A DNA stretch of 64,000 nucleotides from Propioniciclava coleopterorum (GTDB lineage Bacteria > Actinomycetota > Actinomycetes > Propionibacteriales > Propionibacteriaceae): NCBI RefSeq assembly GCF_011393335.1, contig NZ_CP049865.1:1940722-2004721 (forward strand). Direction: 5' to 3'. Below the pieces are notes generated by a model, which worked only from the letters and a program-made list of their open reading frames with translations, did not search any database and had not been told where the DNA came from. Shown here one piece after another: positions 8,202 through 17,501 of this stretch. Position 1 is the first letter of the stretch; every line of letters begins with the position of its first letter. The position numbers and the translations under genes were made by a program.

Positions 8202-9439
8202 CTACTTCTTCGCCTTGTCGATCACAGCCTGGACGGCTGTGTTCAGGGCGTCCAGCCCGTCGGACACGGATTCCTTGCCGGTCCAGATGTTGCGTCGGTG
8301 CTCGGACTCCACGTCCTGCCACGATGACATCGAGACCGACTTGGGGTAGCTCTTGGCCGTCTTCGAGGCATCCAGGAACACCTGCAGGTCGAACTGCGGG
8401 TAGGACTTCAGCCACGCATCCTGCGTTCCGGCGTAGGCGGGGATGGCGTTGCCGGCCTCCGCCTGGATCCGGGCTCCGTCCTCGCCTGCCACGAAGGCGA
8501 CGAACTTCTTCGCCTCGTCGAGGTTCTTGCTCTTGGCGTTCACGCCCACCCCCACCGAGTTGAGCACGGTGATGCTGCCCGCGGGGCCCGCCGGGACCGG
8601 TGCGACATCGATGTTCTTCGCCTCGGCGCTCATCGCGAAGGTCTTGGCGTTGGAGTTCTGGGTCCAGTACATCGCGATCTTGCCCGAGCCGAACGAGTCG
8701 GACGGCGGGGTGTCCGTCATCTGCTGCAGCGTCGGGGAGGTGCCGTCGTCGATGAAGGACTTCAGGAAGCTGACGCCCTCCTTCGCCTGGGGGAGTTGTA
8801 GGCCGCGTCGCCGGCGTCGTCGATGACGGTCCCGCCCGCGCTGTAGATGGCCGGGTACCAGTTCTGTTGGGTGGCCGAGCTCGCGGCGAATCCCTTGACG
8901 TCCCCCTTCGACAGCGTCTTGGCGTCCTGCTGCATCTGTGCCCAGGTGTAGCCGGGGCCCGGAGCCTTCAGGCCGGCCTCCTCGAAGAGCCGCTTGTTGT
9001 ACCACATGGCGACCGTGTCGAAGTCCTTGGGCAGGGCGTACTGCTTGCCCTGGTAGTTGAACATGCTGGTGGACGACTCGGGATACGGCGAGAGGTCCAC
9101 CCCGTCGAGCGGGGCCAACTGGTTCTCGGATGCGTACAGGCCGAAGTAGATGCCCGTGAACCACATCACGTCGGGCCCGTTGCCGGCCGAGACCGTGGTG
9201 CGCATCTTGTCCCAGTAGTTGTCCCAGGGGGTGAGTTGGACCTGCACCGTGACGCCGGGGTTCTTCGCCTCGTAGGCGGTCGCGATCTGCTTCATCGCGG
9301 GCTCCTGGAGATCGTCCCAGATGGCGAACGTGAGGGTCTTGTGCCCGGCCGGGCCGCCGGCCGGCGTGGCGCACCCCGCCCCGGTGACGGCCAGGGCGGC
9401 GGCCAGGAGGGCCGCGGCCACATGTTTGGTGAATTTCAT
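8202..9439 (-). pseudogene. Sugar ABC transporter substrate-binding lipoprotein, one frameshift
   Basis: Extracellular sugar-binding lipoprotein of the CUT1 type, about 411 residues if repaired. The signal peptide ends in the lipobox VTGAGC (Cys about residue 23), and the mature protein opens with TLTFAIWDD, typical of the family. Reading is in one frame from 9439 to about 8794 and in another to the stop at 8202. One base missing from the G run 8789-8793 would restore S-P-Q-A-K-E across the break. The error looks like a homopolymer miscall, so the gene may be intact in the cell. An ATG at 9451 is an alternative start. First gene of the LacI-controlled operon. Confidence 0.85.
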
Positions 9440-9499
9440 CTCGAGTCCCATCGATCAGAGGGTCCGACGATTCATCTTTGAATCGTTGTGAGTGGTGAC

Positions 9500-9511
9500 T
9501 TAATCGATTAA
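9500..9511. promoter_or_regulatory. Probable LacI-family operator in the sugar operon promoter
   Basis: TTAATCGATTAA is a perfect 12-bp palindrome with a central CG, the normal form of LacI-family operators. It stands in an AT-rich island about 60 bases upstream of the SBP start, in otherwise very GC-rich DNA. The LacI gene at the end of the operon is the likely ligand. The rest of the 9452-9734 gap shows no credible gene. Confidence 0.6.
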
Positions 9512-9734
9512 ATATCTATTTTCCGGGATGCTAACCCTCGTGCGAGTTATGGAGCAAGACCCATCGTGATCTCGTTTCGGCAACGGGCCGGGTCTGGGCC
9601 GATGCGGCTCCGGTGGGCGCCGAGGTGGTGGTGAATCCGCTTGTCAAGCAGCCACGGCGGTGCACCGCGGCGGAAGCGGTTGCTCACGCTGGGCGACTCG
9701 CCGCGGCGGCCGAGCCGCGAGGAATTGTTCGGTG

Positions 9735-10751
9735 CTAGACCCAATCCTTGGATTTGAAAACCAGGTAGAGCGCGACGCTGCCGACGGCGATGAGGGCCAC
9801 CGACAGCCACAATCCCAGGGGCTCACTGAAGCCCGGGTAGGGCACGTTCTGACCGAACCAGCCCGTGATCGCGGTCGGCACGGCGATGATCGCGGCCCAG
9901 CCGGCCAGCTTCTTCATCACGGTGTTCAGCCGCTCGTCGCTGAGCGCCAAGTTGGTCTCGAACGCGGAGCTCACCAGGTCGCGCAGCGACTCGGTCCACT
10001 CCGCGGCGCGCAGGACGTGGTCGTACAGGTCGTCGAACCACGGCCGCAGCGCCGGGGCGTCGGTGGTCTGGTCGCGCAGCAGGCCGCTCACGACCTCGCG
10101 CATCGGCAGGACGATCCGGCGCAGCGTCACGAGTTCCTTGCGGACGTCGAAGAGCGTCCGCGCGAACGGCGTCCCGGCCTGCCGGTTGTCGAACAGCTGG
10201 GACTCGAGCTCCTCGACGCGCTCGTCCAGGGTCTCGATCCAGGCGAACTGGTCGTCGACGACGGCGTCCAGCAGGCCGTGCACGAGTGCGCCGGAGCCCG
10301 CGTCGAGCAGTTCGGGATCCTCCTCCCAGCGGCGCACGATCTCGGTCATGTCGAAGGCGTCGTTGCGCCGGATCGTGATGAGCGCCGCGGGCATCACCCA
10401 CCCGGACAGCCGGCTCAGCGCGAGATGCTCGGCGGTCGACTGCCCCGGGAGCACCGCGTACACGGTGAAGAACAGGTGGGTGTCGTGCCGGATCAGCTTG
10501 GGCCGCTCCTTGGGGCCCAGCGCGTCCTCGACCGCCGTGGCGGGCAGGCCGAGCTGGCTCGCGAACGTGGACAACCCGGCGGCGGTGGGGGCCACGATGT
10601 CGACCCACACCAGGACGTCGGGGTCGTGCGCGATGTCGACCACGTCCTCCAGCGGCACGTGCTCGTGCAGCAGCCGCCCGTCGCGCCAGGCGCGGCAGCT
10701 CACCTGGGTGGCGTCGGCGTCGGGCTGGACGGCGTCCTCGTGCAGTTCCAT
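9735..10751 (-). CDS. CorA-like divalent cation transporter with a GQN variant motif
   Basis: CorA/ZntB-type channel for Mg2+ or another divalent ion, 338 residues. A cytosolic alpha/beta domain (1-200), a long stalk helix and two C-terminal membrane helices (about 275-295 and 310-330) are evident. At the end of the first helix the family signature GMN is replaced by GQN (in TGWFGQNVPYPG), and the MPEL-like loop is lost. The start at 10751 gives the normal length; the longer reading to 11072 overlaps the HAD gene antisense. Ion and direction are uncertain given the altered filter. Confidence 0.85.
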   Translation of the reverse strand: MELHEDAVQPDADATQVSCRAWRDGRLLHEHVPLEDVVDIAHDPDVLVWVDIVAPTAAGLSTFASQLGLPATAVEDALGPKERPKLIRHDTHLFFTVYAVLPGQSTAEHLALSRLSGWVMPAALITIRRNDAFDMTEIVRRWEEDPELLDAGSGALVHGLLDAVVDDQFAWIETLDERVEELESQLFDNRQAGTPFARTLFDVRKELVTLRRIVLPMREVVSGLLRDQTTDAPALRPWFDDLYDHVLRAAEWTESLRDLVSSAFETNLALSDERLNTVMKKLAGWAAIIAVPTAITGWFGQNVPYPGFSEPLGLWLSVALIAVGSVALYLVFKSKDWV

Positions 10752-10839
10752 GCGCCCATGATGGCCCGAGGACCGGCGCCGCGCCGCCCTCGACCGGTGG
10801 GACGCGTGGGCGCCTTTCGGCGGGACGCGGGCGGGCCAA

Positions 10840-10845
10840 TACGGT
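10840..10845 (+). promoter_or_regulatory. -10 element of a leaderless promoter for the HAD gene
   Basis: TACGGT ends six bases before the ATG at 10852, and no ribosome binding site is present, so transcription probably begins at the start codon. Confidence 0.5.
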
Positions 10846-10851
10846 GTCACC

Positions 10852-11643
10852 ATGAGCTTTCGACCCCGACTGGTGGCCCTGGACGTCGACGGCACGCTCG
10901 TGGACGAGACGAACATCGTCCGCGCGGACGTGCGGGCGGCGATCCAGCGCGTGCTGGACGCCGGCGTCCCGGTGCTGCTGTCGACCGGACGCAGCTGGGC
11001 GTCCGCGCTGACGGTGCTGGAGCAGTTGCCCGACCTGAACGCCGAGCACGTGTGCTCCAACGGGGCGGTCACGGTCCGCTACCCGCCCTTCGAGGTGGTC
11101 GACATGCTGACGTTCGACCCGCGCCCCGTGGCGGAGCTGATCCGCCGCGAAGTGCCGGACGCCCTGCTGGCGGTGGAGGTGATCGGGCAGGGCTACCAGG
11201 TGACGGGCGAGTTCCCGCCCGGCGAACTGCACGGCGTCATCGAGGTGGTCGACGTCGAGGAGATGATCGGCCGCGACGTCACCCGGATCATCGTGCGCGA
11301 CCCGAACGCCGGCGAGGACGAGTTCATCGCGCTGGCGGAGCGGCTCGGCCTGGAGGGCGTCAGCTACTCGATCGGCTACACCGCGTGGCTCGACATCGCG
11401 CCCAAGGGCGTGGACAAGGCACACGGGCTCGCGCGGGTGTGCGCCCGGGCGGGCATCGACGCCGCCGACGTGCTGGCGCTGGGCGACGGGCGCAACGACG
11501 TCCAGATGCTCGAGTGGGCGGGCCGCGGCGTCGCGATGGCGAACGCGCCCCGCGAGGTGCTCGACCTCGCCGACGCCGTCACCGGCAGCGTCGAGGACGG
11601 CGGCCTGATCGACGAACTCGACCGCTGGTTCGCCGTCCGCTGA
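10852..11643 (+). CDS. Cof-type HAD family phosphatase
   Basis: Haloacid dehalogenase superfamily hydrolase of 263 residues, type IIB (Cof). Motif I is LDVDGTLVD (residues 9-17), with the nucleophile and acid aspartates; motif II is LLSTGR; motif III lysine is in KGVDKAHGL; motif IV is ALGDGRNDVQML. These enzymes remove phosphate from sugar phosphates and related cofactors in the cytosol. Monocistronic, divergent from corA. Substrate not predictable. Confidence 0.88.
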   Translation: MSFRPRLVALDVDGTLVDETNIVRADVRAAIQRVLDAGVPVLLSTGRSWASALTVLEQLPDLNAEHVCSNGAVTVRYPPFEVVDMLTFDPRPVAELIRREVPDALLAVEVIGQGYQVTGEFPPGELHGVIEVVDVEEMIGRDVTRIIVRDPNAGEDEFIALAERLGLEGVSYSIGYTAWLDIAPKGVDKAHGLARVCARAGIDAADVLALGDGRNDVQMLEWAGRGVAMANAPREVLDLADAVTGSVEDGGLIDELDRWFAVR

Positions 11644-11695
11644 CCTCGCGGCGCACCGCTCAGGGGCGACCTCCCGGGGCATGCTGGCCGGGACC

Positions 11696-11783
11696 TGTCG
11701 TTCTGGTGCCCCGAGCGCTCGAGCCCGCCTGCATCGCCCCTCGTCGGCGGGTTCGGGCGCGCGACTGGGGGCACGAGAACGAC
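11696..11783. repeat. Intergenic inverted-repeat element, copy 1
   Basis: An 88-bp element bounded by 17-bp inverted ends: TGTCGTTCTGGTGCCCC at 11696-11712 and GGGGCACGAGAACGACA at 11767-11783, with one mismatch. A second copy with the same ends is at 40820-40918. It fills most of the gap between the HAD gene and the DUF4921 gene; the rest of 11644-11906 holds nothing recognisable. Confidence 0.65.
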
Positions 11784-11906
11784 ACGCCGGCCGCAGGCCG
11801 CGCCGCCCGCGATCGCCAGCAGCGTCCCGGCGCCGAGGGCCCGCGCACTGACGCCGCGCGGGCGCGGCGGGGTGACCCGGACGCGGCGGCGGTGCAGGCT
11901 GGGGGC

Positions 11907-13241
11907 ATGCAGCCGTACGCGCGGGAGCCGGAGTACCTCACCGAGCTCGCCGACGGGACCGTGAAGCAGCTCAACCCGTTCACCGGCACCGAGGTGTGGA
12001 CGGTGCCCGGGCGCGGCAACCGGCCCCTGGGCATCGCCCACCCCGACCCGCACCCCCTCGACCCGGCGCGGGAGGGCGCGCACTGCTCGTTCTGCGAGAA
12101 GCGTTACGCCGAGACCCCGCCCGAGAAGTCCCGGATCGTCGCCACCCCGCACGGCCACGAGACGCTCTACGGCGTCCCGGCCGCCCGCATGAACGACACC
12201 GTCGCCGAGTTCCGCCGCGTCCCGAACCTGTTCGAGATCCTCAGCTACGAGTACTGGCACGCCAACTACGGCTACACCCTGCCGGTGCGGGTCGCCGAGC
12301 GGCGGCGCGCCTACCTGGAGTCGCCCGAGGGTCGCGCGCACGTCCTGGCGGTGATCGGCACGAAGCTGCGCGCATCGGGACACGACCCGGCCGACATCGC
12401 CGCGATGAGCGAGGAGGACCGCATCGAGGCCGCATCCGGGTTCTTCGGCGGCGGCCACGACCTGATCATCGCCCGCCGTCACTACGTGCCCGGCGCCCGC
12501 GACGACTCCCAGCTGGCCGGCTCGGGGACGCTCACGCCCGCCGAGCACCGCCTGTTCATCGACGCCACCGTGGATGCCGTCCAGGGGCTCTACGACCTCA
12601 ACCGGTACGCGCGCTACGTCACCGTGTTCCAGAACTGGCTCAAGCCCGCGGGTGCGTCCTTCGACCACCTGCACAAGCAACTCGTCGCGATCGACGAGCG
12701 CGGCGTCCAGAACGAGGCGACGCTGGCGAAGCTGCGTGTCAACCCCAACCTGTTCAACGAGGTGGCGGCCAACTACGCGTCCTACCGGAACCTCATGATC
12801 GCCGAGAACGACCACGCGCTCGCGTTCGCCGGCTTCGGGCACCGCTACCCGACCATCGAGATCTACTCCAAGTCGGAGCACTCGTTCCCGTGGGAGCACA
12901 CCCCGGCCGAGCGGCACGCGATGAGCGACATGATCCACGCCATGCACGCCGCGACCGGCGCGGACGTCCCCACCAACGAGGAGTGGCACTACCGGCCGCT
13001 GGACGTGGATCTTCCGATGCCGTGGCGGGTGATGCTGAAGTGGCGCGTCTCGACGCTGGCCGGTTTCGAGGGTGCGACGAAGATCTACCTCAATACGATC
13101 GCTCCCGTGACGCTGCGGGATCGGGTGGTGGACCGGTTGTTCGCGTTGCGCGCCGAGCACCGGATCGCCGAGGATCTCAAGCTCGCCTTCGAGGCACCGT
13201 GCCGCCCCAACTCGCTGCGGTACGCGGCCGGACGCCGCTGA
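11907..13241 (+). CDS. GalT-like DUF4921 family protein (HIT-type fold)
   Basis: 444-residue protein related to galactose-1-phosphate uridylyltransferase. It has a CSFCEKR zinc-type CxxC (about residues 58-64) and a histidine-triad-like active-site run FDHLHKQLVAID near residue 255. It is longer than GalT, matches the actinobacterial DUF4921 group and probably transfers a nucleotidyl group, but the substrate is unknown. No galactose pathway genes are adjacent. The ATG at 11907 is chosen because the N-terminus then aligns with conserved-looking sequence; upstream is the inverted-repeat element. Confidence 0.75.
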   Translation: MQPYAREPEYLTELADGTVKQLNPFTGTEVWTVPGRGNRPLGIAHPDPHPLDPAREGAHCSFCEKRYAETPPEKSRIVATPHGHETLYGVPAARMNDTVAEFRRVPNLFEILSYEYWHANYGYTLPVRVAERRRAYLESPEGRAHVLAVIGTKLRASGHDPADIAAMSEEDRIEAASGFFGGGHDLIIARRHYVPGARDDSQLAGSGTLTPAEHRLFIDATVDAVQGLYDLNRYARYVTVFQNWLKPAGASFDHLHKQLVAIDERGVQNEATLAKLRVNPNLFNEVAANYASYRNLMIAENDHALAFAGFGHRYPTIEIYSKSEHSFPWEHTPAERHAMSDMIHAMHAATGADVPTNEEWHYRPLDVDLPMPWRVMLKWRVSTLAGFEGATKIYLNTIAPVTLRDRVVDRLFALRAEHRIAEDLKLAFEAPCRPNSLRYAAGRR

Positions 13242-13254
13242 ACCAGGAGGACCG

Positions 13255-13827
13255 ATGAGCCAGCCCGTTCCCTACCAGCAGCCCGAGGCCGTCTGGGCGC
13301 GCTTCTCCGCCGACCCGCGCACCTCGCCGGCGCTGCGCGCCTCGGACGCCGACCGCGACGTCGCCGTCGGGGTGCTGAACGCCGCCTTCGAGGACGGTCG
13401 CCTGGACACCCTGGAGCACGCCGAGCGGCTGGAGCGGGTGCTCGCGGCGAAGACCTTGGCGGACCTGCCGCCGCTGATCGCCGACGTGGTGGTCAGCGGG
13501 CCCGCCGCCGGACCCGCGCCCGCCCGCTCGTCCCACCGGCCGATGCGGCGGGTCCGGAACGCCGCCTTCGTCTGCTGGGTGGCCCTGGCGGCGCTGGTGA
13601 ACGTCATCTGGGCGGCGACGTGGCTGCCGTCCGGCGGCGGCCCCGCGTACTACTGGCCGATCTGGTCGATGATCGGCACCTTCGTGCCGGTGCTGGTGTT
13701 CTTCCTGATCGACCTCATCCAGAGCGGCGGACGGCCGCATCCCGACCTCGGGCACGACACCGGCGGCCGGCGCGCGCTCGAGAGCGATCGACAGCGACGC
13801 GAGCGGCGCCGACCCGGCGACCGCTGA
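13255..13827 (+). CDS. DUF1707 / 2TM domain membrane protein, copy 1
   Basis: 190 residues: an N-terminal DUF1707 domain (about 20-80, with LRASDADRDVAVGVLNAAFE) followed by two membrane helices (about 100-122 and 132-155) and a charged tail. DUF1707 is an actinobacterial domain found in small membrane and regulatory proteins; its function is unknown. AGGAGG stands just before the ATG. It follows the DUF4921 gene by 13 bases and is the paralogue of the next gene. Confidence 0.78.
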   Translation: MSQPVPYQQPEAVWARFSADPRTSPALRASDADRDVAVGVLNAAFEDGRLDTLEHAERLERVLAAKTLADLPPLIADVVVSGPAAGPAPARSSHRPMRRVRNAAFVCWVALAALVNVIWAATWLPSGGGPAYYWPIWSMIGTFVPVLVFFLIDLIQSGGRPHPDLGHDTGGRRALESDRQRRERRRPGDR

Positions 13828-13881
13828 CGGGAGGTAGTCTCCACACCGGCGACGTATCAGCGTCGCGCCAGGAGGACCATC

Positions 13882-14391
13882 ATGACCCACCCCGTGCCCG
13901 TCGAGCCGCCCGGCGATCTCTGGTCGCGCTTCAGCGCGGACCCCCGGACCGCCCCGACGTTCCGCGCCTCGGACGCCGACCGCGACGTCGTGGTGGGCGC
14001 GCTCGCGTCCGCCTTCCAGGACGGCCGGCTCGACGCCGACGAGCACCAGTCCCGACTGGAGCGGGCGCTGTCGCTCAAGACCCTCGGGGACGTCGTCCCG
14101 CTCATCTCGGACGTGGCCCTGGCGCCCCGCGCCGAGCCCGCGCCGGCCCCGGTGGCCCGGCGTGAGGGGCGCGTGTCGAAGGACCTGCTGCGGAGTTGGG
14201 TGACGGTCGCGCTCATCACCAACATCATCTGGCTCGTCATCTCGGTGACGTCCGGTTTCGCGAACTACTACTGGCCGATCTGGCCCATGATCGGCCTCGG
14301 CATCCCGGTCGTGGTGAGCCTCATCTTCGGGAGCGGCTCGTCCGGACGCGACGAGCCCGACGCGATCGAGGGGCGCGACTCCGACCGCTGA
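13882..14391 (+). CDS. DUF1707 / 2TM domain membrane protein, copy 2
   Basis: 169-residue paralogue of the preceding gene. It shares the order DUF1707, two membrane helices (about 98-118 and 124-145) and a short acidic tail, and near-identical blocks such as SADPRT and RASDADRDV. The ribosome binding site CAGGAGGACC is strong. The pair looks like a local duplication that has diverged mainly in the linker and tail. Confidence 0.78.
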   Translation: MTHPVPVEPPGDLWSRFSADPRTAPTFRASDADRDVVVGALASAFQDGRLDADEHQSRLERALSLKTLGDVVPLISDVALAPRAEPAPAPVARREGRVSKDLLRSWVTVALITNIIWLVISVTSGFANYYWPIWPMIGLGIPVVVSLIFGSGSSGRDEPDAIEGRDSDR

Positions 14392-14490
14392 CGTCCCGGG
14401 TCTCCGCGTCGGCGCGGTGGACAGCCCTCGTGGAGCCGCCTGGGTGGCGCACCTGGGAAGCGGCTGTTTATTCCTGTCGGTGGCGCGGGC

Positions 14491-14496
14491 TAGTCT
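14491..14496 (+). promoter_or_regulatory. -10 element before the ABC exporter operon
   Basis: TAGTCT ends eight bases before the GTG start of the ABC ATPase. No ribosome binding site precedes that GTG, so the operon mRNA probably has little or no leader. Confidence 0.45.
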
Positions 14497-14504
14497 TTCC
14501 GCCC

Positions 14505-15425
14505 GTGGCAGTCATCCAGGCACGCGACCTGACCAAGAAGTACGGCGACTTCACCGCCGTGGACGGCATCTCCTTCGAGGTGGCGCCCGGGGAGTCGTTC
14601 GGCCTGCTCGGCCCCAACGGCGCCGGCAAGTCCACGACCATGCGCATGATCGGCGGCACGTCGCTGCGCACGTCGGGCGAACTGACGGTGCTGGGCCTGG
14701 ACCCCGAGCAGCACGGCCCGCAGGTGCGGGCGTCGCTCGGCGTGGTGCCGCAGCAGGACTCGCTGGACGAGGAACTGCGCGCCCGCGACAACCTCATCGT
14801 GTACGGGCGCTACTTCGGGCTGCCGCGGGACTACCTGCAGCGCAAGGCCGACGAGCTGCTCGAGTTCGCCCAGCTCACCGACAAGGCCAAGGAGAAGGTG
14901 CAGGCGCTGTCGGGCGGCATGAAGCGCCGGCTCACCATCGCGCGCGGGCTGGTGAACGAGCCCCGCGTCCTGCTGCTGGACGAGCCGACCACAGGCCTGG
15001 ACCCGCAGGCGCGGCACATCCTGTGGGACCGCCTGTTCCGTCTCAAGGAGCAGGGCGTGACGCTGGTCGTCACCACGCACTTCATGGACGAGGCCGAGCA
15101 GTTGTGCGACCGGCTGATCGTCATCGACCACGGCCGGATCGTGGCCGAGGGGTCGCCGCAGGCGCTGATCCGCAGCTACTCGACGCGGGAGGTCGTCGAG
15201 GTGCGGTTCGGGTCCAGCCGGAACGCGGCGATGGAGGCGGAGATGCGCCAGCTCGCCGAGCGCATCGAGGTGCTGCCCGACCGGATCCTGCTGTACGCGC
15301 ACGACGGCGAGGGCCTGCTGGACGAGATCAACCGCCGCCAGCTCAACCCGCTGACGTCGCTCGTGCGGCGCTCATCGCTGGAGGACGTGTTCCTCCGGCT
15401 GACCGGGAGGAGCCTCATTGACTGA
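14505..15425 (+). CDS. ABC transporter ATP-binding protein, NodI/DrrA-like
   Basis: Nucleotide-binding subunit of an ABC-2 exporter, 306 residues. Walker A GPNGAGKST (residues 36-44), signature LSGGMKRR, Walker B LLLDEPTTGLD and switch His in TTHFMDEAEQ are intact. Two ABC-2 permease genes follow with overlaps of 8 and 4 bases, the NodI-NodJ arrangement. Such pumps move lipids, polysaccharide precursors or drugs outward; the substrate is unknown. The GTG start gives the conventional N-terminus (VAVIQARDLTKKYG). Confidence 0.9.
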   Translation: MAVIQARDLTKKYGDFTAVDGISFEVAPGESFGLLGPNGAGKSTTMRMIGGTSLRTSGELTVLGLDPEQHGPQVRASLGVVPQQDSLDEELRARDNLIVYGRYFGLPRDYLQRKADELLEFAQLTDKAKEKVQALSGGMKRRLTIARGLVNEPRVLLLDEPTTGLDPQARHILWDRLFRLKEQGVTLVVTTHFMDEAEQLCDRLIVIDHGRIVAEGSPQALIRSYSTREVVEVRFGSSRNAAMEAEMRQLAERIEVLPDRILLYAHDGEGLLDEINRRQLNPLTSLVRRSSLEDVFLRLTGRSLID

Positions 15426-16266
15426 GCACCCCACCACGCATGCCGGCCCGCAGATCACCTTCAGCGGGCTCGACCACGCCGCCCTGGCCGACCGCACCCG
15501 CCGGTGGGGCTGGGTGCAGTACGCCGGCTACCGGGACGCCGCCGAGCGCCCGTTCCTCGGCACGACGCTGGCCGTCGCCCTCGGCAACCCGGTGCTGTAC
15601 CTGGCCGCGATGGGGCTGGGGCTGGGCTCGATCGTGCAGCAGCCCGTCGACGGCGTCCCCTACCTGACGTTCGTCGCGCCGGGCCTGCTGGTCTCGACCG
15701 TCGTGTCGACGGGCGCCCAGTTCGGCACCTGGCCGATCTTCGGCGGCTTCAAGTGGCAGATGAACTACCTGGCCGCGCAGGCCACGCCGCTCGAGCCGAA
15801 GCAGATGGCCCAGGGCGAGGCGCTCGCCATCGGCGTCCGGCTGCTGGTGCAGGCCCTGCTGTTCTGGATGATCGGCTTCGCGTTCGGCGCGTGGCCCTCG
15901 CCGGGCTCCGTGGCGATGGTCCCGATCGCGATGCTCGCCGCCCTGGCCATGTTCACCCCGCTGATGGCGTACGCGGCGACGCTGCAGGAGGAGGGGCTGC
16001 AGTTCAACTTCGTGCAGCGACTGATCGTGATGCCGATGTTCCTGTTCGCCGGCACCTTCTTCCCGCTCGGCGCCATGCCGATCTACCTGCAGTGGATCGG
16101 CTGGGTCTCCCCGATGTGGCACGGGACGCAGCTCGCCCGCATGGTGGCGTTCGGGCTGGACGTGCCGCCCTGGCTGGCGGTCGTCCACGTCGTGTTCCTG
16201 GTGGGGTTGTTCCTCGGTGGGCTGTGGGCCGCCGGCCGCACCTTCACCCGGAGGCTGGTCCGATGA
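15418..16266 (+). CDS. ABC-2 type transporter permease, subunit 1
   Basis: Six-helix ABC-2 membrane subunit of 282 residues, NodJ-like, with a soluble N-terminus of about 40 residues. It starts at a TTG eight bases inside the ATPase gene, supported by GGGAGG upstream and by the overlap. The ABC-2 signature region lies in the fifth helix (FVQRLIVMPMFLFAGTFFPL). Confidence 0.88.
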   Translation: MTEHPTTHAGPQITFSGLDHAALADRTRRWGWVQYAGYRDAAERPFLGTTLAVALGNPVLYLAAMGLGLGSIVQQPVDGVPYLTFVAPGLLVSTVVSTGAQFGTWPIFGGFKWQMNYLAAQATPLEPKQMAQGEALAIGVRLLVQALLFWMIGFAFGAWPSPGSVAMVPIAMLAALAMFTPLMAYAATLQEEGLQFNFVQRLIVMPMFLFAGTFFPLGAMPIYLQWIGWVSPMWHGTQLARMVAFGLDVPPWLAVVHVVFLVGLFLGGLWAAGRTFTRRLVR

Positions 16267-17098
16267 GCCTGGACGTGATGGCGCCGATCCGCGCCCGCCT
16301 GGCCGCCCGACCCACCTGGCTGGGGGCGCTGTACGCCGGCAACGCCCGCGCCGTGATCGAGCGCGGCTTCCGGGTGATCCGCAACGCCAACTGGGGCGTG
16401 ATCGCCACGGGCTTCTTCGAGCCGGTGTTCTACCTGCTCGCGATGGGCGTCGGCATAGGCGCGCTCGTGGGGTCGGTGCCCGGCCCGGACGGCCGCCCGA
16501 TCAGCTACGCGATGTACATCGCCCCGGCGCTGCTGGCGACGTCGGCCATGAACGGCGCGATCTACGACTCGGTCAACAACGTGTTCTTCAAGCTGCGCTA
16601 CAGCAAGGTCTACGAGGGCATGCTGCAGACGTCGCTCGGCCCGATGGACGTCGCGATCGGCGAGATCTTCATGGCGCTGTTCCGCGGCCTGCTGTACGCG
16701 ATCGGGTTCCTGGGCGTGTTGGCCGCCATGGGCCTGGTGACGAGCGCCTGGGCGCTGGCGATGATCCCGGTGGCGCTGCTGATCGCGCTCGGGTTCGCAT
16801 CCATCGGCATGGCGGTGACGAGCTTCATGAAGGGCTTCCAGCAGCTCGACCTGGTCCCGATGGTGCTGCTGCCGATGTTCCTGTTCTCCGCGACCCTCTA
16901 TCCGATCACGGTCTACCCCAGCCGATCCAGTGGGTGATCCAGGCGCTGCCGTTGTGGCACGGCGTCGAGCTGATGCGGCAGCTCTCGGTGGGGTTCTTCA
17001 CGCCCGGGACGCTCGTGCACGTGGGCTACTTCGTCGTCATGAGCGTGCTGGGGATCGCCGCGGCGAGCCTGCGGCTCCGGGCGCTGTTCCTGCGCTGA
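16263..17098 (+). pseudogene. ABC-2 type transporter permease, subunit 2, one frameshift
   Basis: Second ABC-2 permease, about 278 residues if repaired, paralogous to the first and overlapping it as ATGA. The frame breaks after LYPITVYP. One base missing from the C run 16916-16919 would restore P-Q-P-I-Q-W-V-I-Q and continue to the stop at 17098, giving the normal last two helices. This is probably a sequencing error in a homopolymer; if real, the protein loses its C-terminal quarter. Confidence 0.82.
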
Positions 17099-17285
17099 CG
17101 CCGCCCAGCGCGGAGGTCCGGACGCGGCGCGCCGTCGTCATCCCACGGCGGTATCCGCCGGCCCGATCTGGGCGGACGCGGCGGGCCGGCGGTTTGCCGT
17201 CCGGGGCGGACGCGGGCAGCGGGCTCTGGGCGCGAGGCTGATGCCTGTCCCGGTGGAACCTCCACCCCGAACGAAAGGCAGCATC

Positions 17286-17501
17286 ATGGCGAGCAACCTC
17301 TTCAAGCGCACCGCGGCCGGCCTGCTCCTGGCGGGCAGCATCCTCGTCGCGGCACCCGCCATGGCGATGGCGGACACCATCGTCCACACGGGCACCAACT
17401 CCAACGGCAGCCACAACTACGTCAACGTGAACACCGGGTTCACCTTCACGAGTTCCACGTTCCTGGGCCACAAGTTCGAGACCTGCCAGAGGCCGCAGTG
17501 A
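17286..17501 (+). CDS. Small secreted peptide 1 (71 aa)
   Basis: Short secreted protein with a clear signal peptide: a positive start (FKR), a hydrophobic core and a cleavage site after AMA, giving a mature chain of about 42 residues rich in Asn, Thr, Ser and His with one Cys near the end. GAAAGG precedes the ATG. It overlaps the next small gene by four bases (GTGA), so the two are co-translated. No family recognised; some actinobacterial chaplin- or lanthipeptide-sized secreted peptides look similar, but no modification enzymes are near. Confidence 0.6.
   Translation: MASNLFKRTAAGLLLAGSILVAAPAMAMADTIVHTGTNSNGSHNYVNVNTGFTFTSSTFLGHKFETCQRPQ

Noticed and set aside
9547-9810. A minus-strand frame upstream of corA as a transposase remnant
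   Set aside because: Mostly overlaps the corA end, no transposase motif visible.
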